Below are positions 42,149 through 52,300 of a stretch of 64,000 nt of DNA, piece by piece. Below the pieces are notes generated by a model. The model made no database searches, had not been told where the DNA came from, and saw only the letters and a program-made list of their open reading frames with translations. Source of the DNA: Diphasiastrum complanatum (taxonomy: Eukaryota; Streptophyta; Lycopodiopsida; Lycopodiales; Lycopodiaceae); the NCBI GenBank assembly GCA_029204225.1, contig CM055100.1:19680655-19744654 (forward strand). Reading direction: 5' to 3'. The position numbers and the translations under genes are program-made. The first letter of the stretch is position 1. Each line of letters begins with the position of its first letter.

Positions 42149-43150
42149 ATGGCATCCTCAAGCAACCCCAGTCAAGATTCATAGAGATTAGATGCTGTAT
42201 GTTCCAAGGTGGATACTATCGAAGCTACTCTTAAGTTGATTTTGGAGCAACTCAAAGGTAAAGGGGTTAGTGTTCCTGAGAGAGTCAGTGGAACAACTAT
42301 GGAAGCAGAAAGACATTGTCAACGAGCCATGAAGCTGAGTTGGGGTTTTGAAAGAGAAAGCTACCTACTATCAAAGATTTAAAACCTCCGAAGTTCACTG
42401 GAGCAGTATCTATGAGAACTACTGATGTCGTTGAGAATTGGTTGCAAAAGTGGGAGAAAGCATTCCAAATGTGTGGCATAGACGATGAAACTGAGATAAT
42501 TGTTGAAGCCACATATCGTTTTCAAGAGTCAGCACAAAGGTGGTGGAGGAAAGTGGAAAAGGATGACCTAGTTCCAACCACATGGGAGGCATTCTGGCAA
42601 ATGTTTGCGCAAAATTGGGTGTCTATGGATGAAGACAACAGAGCCGTGCAACAATGGTCTTATTTGAAGCAAGGTAACTTGAGCATGTAGGATTATGTAG
42701 ACAAGTACCGAGAGGCTTTGTTATGCATTCCTCAGAAAGTTCCTATGTACATGCAAATATTTCACTTTGTGGAGGGACTTCGAGAGAGTATTCGCCCTTT
42801 CGTGCGGAAGGAGCAATCTCATGATTTGCGGAGAGGCATCCATATGGCTTTATATTATGAAGATGGGAAAAAAGGCCCGAATCCTGTTGCGGTAGCTGGT
42901 ACAGGTGGTCAGCAACCTTGGGGACACAAGGGCAAATGGGACAAAAAGAGAAAGTTTGAAGGTCAAACCAATCAGTGGAAAGCTCGGGGTGACCAGAGGA
43001 AGAAGGGTGCAAGGGCTCCAAAAGACAAAGGGTTGTATGGCAGCCCAGTGCCCAAAAGGGTCAGCGTCCTTTAATGTTGTCGCCACAGGGCCAAGAACGT
43101 GCAAAGAGGGAGAACCTCTGTTTTGGATGTTTGGGATAGCATAGGTAGAA
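42149..43150 (+). pseudogene. Chromovirus gag
   Basis: ATG 42149 opens MASSSNPSQDS and meets a stop within 12 codons. The gag core is in frames 42412-42690 and 42718-43074, with ENWLQKWEKAFQMCG, RWWRKVEKDDLVPTTWEAFW and FHFVEGLRESIRPFV, matching the retrotransposon gag capsid domain (WWxxxxxxxxxWxxF). A Lys/Gly-rich linker leads to CFGCLGxHRxKECP, a zinc knuckle carrying two stop codons. Gag forms the virus-like particle. A stop at 42688-42690 divides the core. Confidence 0.75.
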
Positions 43151-43166
43151 GGAATGTCCATGAAAC

Positions 43167-43761
43167 TTGATGTGGACCACATATAATCTTCAGGTGAACC
43201 AAATGAATCAGGGTGATGACCCAATGGCAGTGGAAGAGATCGAGCAGGAAACCAATCTAGATGTTCAATGCCTCATGAATGTTTCGGTGGTTAGGAGAGT
43301 GGACACGACTCCACCAGCGCTTTTGTCAAAATCGGCTCACCAAGGGTATCAATTTCCTAACACTTATTTTATTGTTATGCGAGGACAACTGTGTGGTAGA
43401 GATGTTCAGGTTCTATTTGACACTGGGTCCTCTCATAATGTGTTGAATTCAACTTCAGTATGGAAGTTAGGTGTGAATACTCAACCATCCCAGTACCAGT
43501 ACACAGTGGAAATGGCTGATGGAAAGGGTACAGAGATTTGGGATAAGAGGGTTGTGGGCATTCCACTAAGGATTTTGAAATAACACAGCTTGCTCGGTTT
43601 GATGTGGTATTGGGCATTTGTTGGCACATGATGCAGAAGCCACACATAGCCTGGGATACTCATGTGTATGAGTTCCAGTTTGATAGTGTGATGCATTCCC
43701 TTTGTGGTGAGCGGGATGTGCCTCCTGGACCGCTTGTTTCAGCTATGCAGGCATGTAGTGT
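43167..43761 (+). pseudogene. Chromovirus aspartic protease
   Basis: Frame 43167-43583 contains VQVLFDTGSSHNVLN (active site DTGS near 43420) and VEMADGKG, the second protease strand. The later FDVVLGICWHMMQ block (the family's VILGMDWL) is in another frame near 43604. A shift therefore divides protease from RT. It would process the gag-pol polyprotein. Confidence 0.75.
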
Positions 43762-44575
43762 GTGCAAACCAGTACTATTGCCAATTTGGATCAAGAGATT
43801 AGGAGAGAGTTTTCATATGTGTTCGTAGATGATCTTCCATCTGTTTTACCACCTAAGAGGAATGTTGAACATAAGATTGAATTAATACCCGGATCATGTC
43901 CTGTCAATAGACGTCCTTACAGAATAAGTCTTAAGGAGGAAGAGGAAGTGAGACGGATGGTCGATGATTATCTGGCCAAGGGGCAGATACGACCTAGTTA
44001 TTTCCCTTTTGCCTCTCCGATCATTCTTGTAAAAAAGAAGGATGGATCATGGCGTATGTGTGTGGATTATCGAGGTTTGAACAAGATAACGGTTAAACAT
44101 TGATATCCTATGCCATGTATAGATTATTTGCTTGATGCCTTGTCAGGTGCCACTGTGTTCAGTAAAATAGACCTACAGAGTGGATACCATCATGTTAGAG
44201 TTCGTGAAGAGGATGTACACAAGACTGCCTTCAGAACTCGGTTCGGTCACTATGAGTATCTTGTGATGCCATTTGGATTGACTAATGTCCCAACTACATT
44301 CATGATGATGATGAATGATGTGCTTAGACTGAATATGGGTAAATTTGTCGTAATCTTTGTTGATGACATTCTGACTTACAGTGCAGGTGAGGTCAAGCAT
44401 ATGGCTCACCTTAGGACTTTGTTGTCTACTTTGAGGGAGAACACTTTGTTTGCCAATAGTAAAAAAAGTGAATTGTTTAAAAAAGAGATTGAGTATCTTG
44501 GTCATCTAGTATCTGCTGATGGAGTAAGGCCAGATCCTAAAGAAGGTTGCTGTGATCGTTGCGTGGCCTGTGCCA
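43762..44575 (+). pseudogene. Chromovirus reverse transcriptase
   Basis: Motifs in order: NRRPYRISLKEEEEVRRMV, FASPIILVKKKDGSWRMCVD, YRGLNKITVK, a TGA at 44101-44103, VFSKIDLQSGYHHVRV (first catalytic Asp), FGHYEYLVMPFGLTNVPTTF, VIFVDDILTYS (YxDD-type active site, FVDD) and IEYLGHLVSADGV. This is a full-length Ty3-type RT apart from the stop and a shift near 44560 into the RNase H frame. Confidence 0.85.
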
Positions 44576-45838
44576 GCTGATTTGACAGCACTCCGTTCTT
44601 TTCTTGGATTGGCAGTATTCTATAAAAAATATGTTAAGAAATACTCATATATTGTAGCACCTTTTACTGATTTGACTCAAAAGAATAGATTTGGTGAGTG
44701 GACTGAACTGCAGCAAGCAAGCTTTGATCAGTTGAAACAAGCTATTGCTGAATGCGTCACTCTAAATATTGTAGACCCTAAAAAGCCCTATGTTATAGAT
44801 ACGGATGCGAGTGACATTGTTGTGGGAGCTGTTCTGATGCAAGAGGGTAGGCCTGTGGCCTTTGAGAGCAAGAAGCTCAACCTTGTTCAGAAAAATTATC
44901 CAACTCATGAAAAGGAGTTATATGCCATAGTTCATGCATTAAAGGCATGGAGGCATTATCTGTATGGATTGGAATTTGAGGTATTCACTGATCATGATAG
45001 CTTGAGATACTTTTGTAAGCAAGTAGACCTTAGAGGCCGGCAAGCCAGATGGTCTGAGCTCATGCAAGAATTCCTAATGGAGATTCGGTACAAGAAAGGT
45101 GTCGAGAATCGTGTGGCAGATGCACTATCTCGTGTGGTGTATCAGATGTCATTTGTAGTCATTGAAAATGACTTACTGTCTGAGATAAAAAAGGCTCAAC
45201 AGGAAGATCCTCACTGTAAGAAAGTGGAACAGGAGGTGAGTCATGGCCATGCATGGTCTCAAGAGGAGAGCTCTTCTACCTTAGTTCGCACTTATCTTAA
45301 GTATTCCATAGAAGATGGAATAGTAATGAGAAATGGCAAGGCTCTTATTCTAGCTTGTGAGGTGCTGCGAAAGAGGATCTTGCATCTCTGTCACAATAGC
45401 CCTAGTGTTGGTCATCCTGGTGTGGATAGGACCTATGAGTTGATACGACGTAAGTTTTGGTGGTCGAGACTTAAGAAAGAAGTAAACCATTATGTGATAC
45501 ATTGTTTTAAGTTTCAAGTTAATAAGGCTGAAAGGATTAAAGTGCCTGGATTATTATGCCCATTACCTATACCAGAAGGGAGATGGGAGAGTATTTCCAT
45601 GGACTTTATTACATGTTTACCACACACACAACAGCAACATAATGCTATCCTAATTGTGGTTGACACACTCACGAAAATGGCTCATTTTATCCCAACTAGT
45701 AATAAGATTGATGCCCTGGTACAGCTGATTTGTTTATACAACATGTATTCAGACTTCATGGATTACCTAGATCCATTGTGTATGACAGGGATTCTCATTT
45801 TACTGGCAATTTTTGGACTGCAGTATTTGAGAAGTTAG
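44552..45838 (+). pseudogene. Chromovirus RNase H and integrase N-terminal half
   Basis: One uninterrupted 428-codon frame. RNase H: VIDTDASDIVVGAVLMQ (first Asp intact), [29 protein letters not shown] (Glu) and FTDHDSLRYF (Asp). ENRVADALSR ends the domain. Integrase: HNSPSVGHPGVDRTYELI with a later CFKF where the family has CxxCQ (second zinc Cys replaced), then [13 protein letters not shown] (first catalytic Asp) and VVDTLTKMAHFIPT. A frameshift near 45740 ends the frame. Confidence 0.85.
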
Positions 45839-46572
45839 AGGTGCAGTTGGGAATGAGTAGTTCTGATCATCCTGAAACAGATGCACAGACTGAGAGAGTT
45901 AACCAAACCTTGGAAGACATGCTTAGGGCGTATGTGAGTGAAAGGCAAACACAATGGGAACGTTACCTACCATTGTTGGAGTTTGCTTGTAAAGATAAAA
46001 AGAATGCATCTATGAAAATGAGTCCTTTCGGGCTAAATTATGGTTTTAGACCAGCCAGTCCAGGTACTATAGGTATGCCTCATAAGACACCTAGTGCTAT
46101 GGAATTTCTAACTCACATGCAACAGATGTTGAAGTTAGCAAAGGAAAATGTAAAAGCGGCGATGGATTGGGCAAAGACATATGCTGATCTGGATCGTACG
46201 CCAAGAGAGTTTGAGGAAGGAGATATGGTATTTCTCAGGATTCCAAAGGACTCGAAAACCCTAAAGATAGGGAAGTGTTATAAGTTGTCACCTAGATAAT
46301 GTGGACCTTGGAAAATTGTAAAAAAGATTAATAGCGTTGCTTATGAATTGGCTTTGCCTGTTGGTTGTAAGGTTTATCCTGTTTTTCATGTTTCATGCTT
46401 AAAGAAGGTTTTACATGATGGTGATAACTTGTTGGCTGATGGCCTTGTATTGTTTCGGAGCATGGGGAGGTGATGCATGGACCAGCGAGAGTATTGGACC
46501 GGAGGCATAGACGGTTGCGGAATCGTTTGCTCCGTGAGTACTTGGTTGCATGGCATGGACAACCTCTCTTCT
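45730..46572 (+). pseudogene. Chromovirus integrase C-terminal half and partial chromodomain
   Basis: Continues with LHGLPRSIVYDRDSHFTG (second catalytic Asp), TDAQTERVNQT (catalytic Glu), YVSERQTQWERYLPLLEFA and the GPY/F-type [19 protein letters not shown]...KLSPR, then a TAA at 46297-46299. In the same frame, PVGCKVYPVFHVSCLKKVL and, after a stop and shift, RRHRRLRNRLLREYLVAWHGQP are read; the last matches the first two strands of a chromodomain. The chromodomain stops before its TWE-helix, at the junction with copia sequence. Confidence 0.8.
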
Positions 46573-47240
46573 AATCCAACTTCTTTCTCACATGCATAGC
46601 CAAACATCCAAAACCCCTTAGATGTTTGATTGTAGGCTTCATTTAAACCACATCACATCAGGCATCTTTACTTTAAATGCCTTCATATACACGATTGTCC
46701 TAATAACTTTAGTCCATAACAACTTTGGCAAATCATTGCTATGAAGCATACGTCATGCTATTTTTGTGATGATTCAGATTCTTCTCTTGACCAACCCATT
46801 TTGTTTAGGTTTGTAGTGCACATTAGACTGTCTCAAGACCCATAGCTTGTGCATAAGCTGTCGAATTTCCAACATTTGTCTTCCCCTCCATTGTATGATC
46901 TTAGGCTTTAAACATTCTACCAAGTTGTTTCTCTACCATTGATCTGAAAGCCTTAAAACAAATTTTTTTGCTTCAATGCATCTATGTGACCCTACTTGTG
47001 CAGCAGTCATCATAACATCTCATGAGGTAGTTTGAAACCCCAATAAACTCCACCTCCATTGGCCCACACACATAGAAATAAATCGGTTCTAGTGGCATGA
47101 TGCCTTTTGTATTTATGCCATGCAAAAAGGCCCTTGTGTTGCTCCCCATAGACTTATGCTTTGCACCTATTTCTCATGGGGACCATAAACAAACTCCCTA
47201 AGCATGTTCCTATCCACCAACCTTTGCAAATTTATTGGGG
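46573..47240 (-). mobile_element. Ty1/copia integrase fragment
   Basis: In minus-strand frames, KPTIKHLRGFGYACEKEVG matches the copia integrase end (KPxxxHLRVFGC). Upstream are segments equivalent to KQNGLVKRRI and PKLLWTKVIRTIVY, the catalytic-Glu helix and following part of the copia DDE core. Heavily frameshifted. It abuts the truncated chromodomain end. Confidence 0.6.
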
Positions 47241-48816
47241 GTTAGAGATGGTATAAGGAATTAAGTATATTTATCACATCCTATTAGTGTCCACTCTCAA
47301 CAATCTTTACAAATTGTTCCGGCCAGTCGTAGTTATTATTTATTTGATATTAAATTAAAAAATTCTTCTTCTATAACACTTCATCTATAGAAAAAAATCC
47401 AACTAATTTCATGCCAAGTAAAGCCTCAACATTCACGCCATTTCGGGCCTAGCTCTTTAGTGGTAGGCCATAATCACAGTGAACATATTTTAAAAGGGCT
47501 GGCCATACTGACTAAAGGCTTAATTTAGTTTATTACGACAATTAAAAAATGAATCCTTGATGGCATTTACTTGCACCATTTTGGACTTTCCTTTTTTCAA
47601 GGTCCCCAAAGACATCACATCATCTTGAAGAAGCTATATATACCCTTACGTAAATAAATATGCAATGGTTATGTACCTCATGAACTATAGGCCGAAGATA
47701 AAGGCAAGAGACATAGATTATTAGTAGTGATATACAAAATGAGTCTATTGTCTTTTGATTGGTCCATATGTATTCCACGGTTTGAGCAACGAAGATCAAC
47801 ACAATTTGCTTGATGAACACGTGCATTTCACTTTGTCCTATAATATAGTTTGTGTATAATGGAAGGAGCTGAACAAATGACATTTTGTTTGATAAGGAGT
47901 CAAGTCAAGCCTTATTGGGTAGAATGCCATTTGCTTGAGCTCTTTCTATCGCTTCCATTGTGTACTGAGGATTGTGGCTGTTTTTCACAAACCATTATGA
48001 AACAAAATCGACATTTAGAAAAGAAAATCATCACAAGCCATTGTGTTGCGCATTCTGCCTTCTAAGGAGACTAGAATTCAAGCTAAGAATAAATTTTGAT
48101 CGTAAGCTTATATATATGTATATGGGGATTGCATTTCTAGCAAAATGTGAATAACCTTCAAGATGAAAAGCCTAAAATTTAGGGTTTCTGTGAGATTAGG
48201 ATTTTGGGGACAAAAAATAGCAAGAGGATGTGTGATAAAACAAGATTGAATGAATTCTATTGGTCCGCATGAAATTTAGGGTCTACCATCTTTGCTTAAT
48301 GAAATTCCATTGGTAGACACATTTACTTCAATTTATTCCATAAAAGAAAAGTTTTGGTCCAGTTCAAAGGTTATAGGAGGGGGGAAGGACACCCTTCGAG
48401 GCCATTCTGCTGGGGAAGGGCTTGTGGCCGAGTGTGGTAGCCCAAGGCGGAAGGCCCTTTCCATGGCGAAACGGCCAAGGAAATGGACTTTTCTCAACGT
48501 GAAACTTTTTTTTATCCTTCTTTTTGTTGCAATTTTTTTTTACATGCACCTTCCAGGTGAAAGTTTTTTCATGTGCACCTTCCGGCATCCGGGAAGTGCA
48601 TGTAAAAAATTTTGAAAGAAAAACGGAAGGCGTAGAAATTCCAAGCACGAGGCGCCTTTCTTTTCTTCATTCAAAAGTTAAAAAATGATTTTACAAAACT
48701 ATAATTATACATTTAATCTCCTTCAAAGATGTGTCAAATGAGACTTTCAAAATGAAAAGCTTGAAATTAATACGACCATCAGAATGAAAAGCTTGAAAAG
48801 CTAGGGTTTATGTGAA
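47241..48816. other. Upstream region of the five-exon gene; no gene recognised
   Basis: Short frames (47850-48065, 47972-48154, 48292-48615 and the minus-strand 47883-47620 and 48648-48364) lack motifs. A short sequence TGCACCTTCC(A/G)G is repeated at about 48546 and 48576. The last 60 bases are GA-rich (GAGAGAGAGAGGGGGGGG, 48822-48842), as in many plant 5' UTRs. Confidence 0.35.
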
Positions 48817-49309
48817 ATGGAGCAGAGAGAGAGAGGGGGGGGAGAGAGGATGGGGTTTGGTGCAGCAGCTATGAAGGCGATAAGCGATGGCAGATCTTTT
48901 CGTTGCTTTCCCAACCATCGTCATCTCTGCTACTCTCCTCCTCCTGGTCATCGCCAACTCGCTCTCTGCTTCTCTGATCACAACAATTTTGCTGCCCATT
49001 CGACATGTTTGTTCCCGAAGTGCGTTGCTGCTGGCACTCCTGGGATCAGGAGCCAAGGTGGTTTGTGTGTTTGTTGTAGACATAGTTCCTTGAAGAAGAG
49101 GAAGGCTTTTTCTCAGTCTGGGCATTTGAAGTTGGAAGGATCACGTAATACCTCTTTGTGCAGCGGCAGCAGGGAGGATAGGTTGATCCAGAGGCCTAGT
49201 GCTCTGCGAACTAGACACAATGAGCATATTGAGCCCTTTACGCAACCAGGAAATCTGCAACTCCTCGTTCACAGGCCTCGCAAATTTTGTTGTCTTTGCA
49301 TGGGTTCAG
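48817..49309 (+). other. Exon 1 of the five-exon gene
   Basis: It is defined by an open frame to 49428 and a CAG|GTGGGC donor at 49309/49310, whose phase matches exon 2 exactly (split Glu codon). A competing frame, ATG 48887, encodes a very hydrophobic 68-residue peptide ([20 protein letters not shown]...) over the same bases. It cannot be joined in phase to exon 2 through its obvious AAG|GTGG donor, so I prefer the first frame, with moderate confidence. Confidence 0.5.
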
Positions 49310-52300
49310 GTGGGCAAGTCTTACTATATAAATTAATGCCCTTACCTGAATTTCATCTTGTTTTTTCATTAGGGTTGAGTTGTTTGTACTCATTGGGACA
49401 ATGCATGCAGTTGGTTTTGGGATATTAATTGCATTTAGCCATAACAGCAGAAGACCAAAAGAACACTGCAGCGTTGAGGAGGGCTCGGAATATCAATAAT
49501 ATGTTAATGGTGGCAGAAGGCATTTGCATCGTAGGAGCTATTGCATCCCAAACTGCGTGCTTGCTCACTTCCGCTCCACGGAAAACCAGGCATGTATGTA
49601 AGCATTTTTTGCAGTCGATCGTTTCTCTTTTCTATGCACCTGGTATTTGAGTTCAGGTCGTTTTATGTAGCATGGGAGCCATGTTATTTTTCTCTTCCTC
49701 TAGTAATTGTAAGTAAATCGAATTTTGGTTTGGTGCTTCAATGACGTTAGGTTATGTTGTTTATTTAATAGCATGTTAGTAATGATAAGGATCAGGATGA
49801 TTAATTTGCAGATATCGGCGTCAACAGGTCAAGGACCGGCCCTTTTCAAACACATGCGTTTGTCTACTTGGCAAGTCTTTCCCTTGTGGATTGCCCTTTT
49901 GATAAATGCAATTATAAGGGCTAGACAGACTGCATTTCCGGTGAGCTTTATCAGAAATGGAGATAAGAGACATGATCTCGATGCAAACCTTGTACTAAGG
50001 GTGAAAAATCTTGAAGAGGATTTGGGAAATGGGCTCACGATTATGAGGAGCTTGGCAAGACAGTTTGAAAAGCTTGGAGTTCGGTTCAGAGTTACACGAC
50101 GCACTCTTCGAGATCCTATTCAAGAAGTAAGTGGTTTCTGAATGTGTGAACCTTAATTTCTTGATAATGTGTCTGTTTTCTTTATTTAAAAAATTTGGCA
50201 GGATTCTTCATGGATCCTCGAGAGTTTCTATTTGGTCTATTGTTACGTACAACATTTGTCTGTAGTATGAAGGTAAATATGGTCAACATGACTCAACCAA
50301 AAAAAAAATTCACCTTAGACTTGCTTGTGGAACCATCTGTGTGTCTATACATGCACCCCGGTGCATGCATAGGCTGAGCATTGATGTCAAGAATAAACAA
50401 AGTAGAGTATCTTCCAGGGATGCACTGCGAACCATTACTAGAAAGTTGAAGTTGAAAGCTTTCTGGTCATGATCAATTATCTATCACCTAGATAGCTTCA
50501 AATCACTATGATCTAGATCTAGAGAGTGAATCATATCAACTGAGATCTCATGTTTTGACAGAAAACGTGCAGAATCTACAATTATCAATCAGTTTGTACC
50601 CTACTTGCACTACGATTCTCAAAACGCATGCAGAAACACGTTTCTGGACCATTTCGGGTTTCTGGTAGAAACGCTCAGAAACGTGTTTTTTTGTAAAAAA
50701 TTTTTTGTGGGCAATATGGGTATCGGATGAAAGCTCTAATTAAGAGCAATATTACTGTCAAGGTTGCAGTCCACGTTCCGGAACGCGATCTGGGATTTCC
50801 CATTGGGGTTTCCCGGAACGCAAATTTTTTTTTTTTGTATAGTTGCCAATATGGGTATCATGTATCTCCACATAATGTATGACATGTATGTACCACAAAT
50901 CTTCCCTCCAAGTTCTTGCCAACGAGCACGATTGTTTACCTTATTACTCACAAGTCGTACAAGATTGGCAATACACCTTCAATAAATACTATTAAATAAA
51001 ATGTTGTCATATATCTATTTGGTAAGTTATGGTTGATATCTTGACTACTTTGCGATTCTTCAACAACCCAAAGGGACTTGGTGCCCACTGCCCATGCATT
51101 GTGCAAGATTTGAAGTCTTATCCAAAAAAAGAGAGTCTTGGGACCTAATCCAAGTCACTTGTCTACTGGTGCACCATTGAGTTAGTTAAGAATCCGAAAG
51201 TGGACTGTAATCAATCCTTGTTTTATAGTATAGGTACAAAATTCAAATGGTCACTTTTGGGAGAGAGAAGTAAAAAAAAGACTAAATTTGACCCATTTAA
51301 ACATGGGGAAAACGTTTCAAATGTTTGGAGGACTTTTTTAATGCTTAAGATGCATTTGAAATGTTTCACATTTGGATATTTCAAACATTTGGTTGCAACT
51401 ATGGTGGCAATGGCGGGATTGGTTCATTTGTGGTATTGCTTGCATGCCTTTCACCATCGAGGGTTTTTGGAAAGCTTAAGGGCAAGGACTACCACATGCA
51501 CACGTTCTGAAGATGAAACAAGGAGAGTGCTGCAATTGCTAGTAGGAGGTTTTTCTATATATGTCCCTTGCATGGAGGGAGATGATGAGGGCTCGTTATA
51601 AGATTGGTTTTAAGTGGGAGGGAGGGGGGATGTGTTATGTACCATAATGGTACGCCCTTCAGTGACTCGCAAGGGGCATGATGCAGGTCTGGTGTTATCG
51701 ACATGTTTTGGTGCCACACGTCACCATCCTAGGTGGTCACATGTATGAACGATATTCTTCGTCCATATCTAGGGAAGTTTCTCGTGGTATTTTTGGACGA
51801 CATCTTGATTTACAGTAGGACTCTTGAGAAGCATGAGGCGCATTTTGCGTACTGTCTTGGATATTCTAAGGTAGGGCAAAACTTTATGCTAAGGAGTCTA
51901 AGTGTGAGTTCTTTCAGACAAGACTCAAGTACTTGGGACGTATCGTTTCCGGTCGAGGTCTTGAGATTGATTATGATAAGGTCCATAAAGTTCGTGATTG
52001 GCCTATCCTGAAAACCATTAGGAAAGTTAAATCTTGTTTGGGCTTCACAGGTTTTTTCCATAAATTCATTAAAGACTATGCCTTAATTGCGTTGCCTCTT
52101 ACGAATTTTCTTAAGGGAGTGAAGAAAGCCAAAAGAAAAACTAAAAAGGGTAATAAGAAGAAAGCCGGAAGGCGTTAAAAAATCAGTCCACCTGTTGTTT
52201 GGACTGATGAACTTAACCAAAGCTTTGAGGCTTTGAAGATGTTAGTGTCTACAGTCCCTATCTTACACCTAGTGGACCCTAGCAGACCTTTCCTGGTGGA

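Larger units (their letters stand above)
40900..46572 (+). mobile_element. Ty3/gypsy chromovirus, 3'-truncated
   Basis: Order on plus: LTR end, primer site (41399), leader, gag (42149-43075), degenerate knuckle (about 43118-43150), protease (43400), RT, RNase H, integrase and the first part of a chromodomain, ending abruptly at about 46572 against copia sequence. No polypurine tract or 3' LTR remains. RT and RNase H catalytic residues are intact but there are frameshifts in the polyprotein and several stops. The insertion chromodomain marks it as a chromovirus, a clade targeting heterochromatin. Confidence 0.85.

Noticed and set aside
42743-43224. Minus-strand frames of 92 and 124 codons over the chromovirus gag
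   Set aside because: They are opposite-strand shadows of the gag coding sequence.
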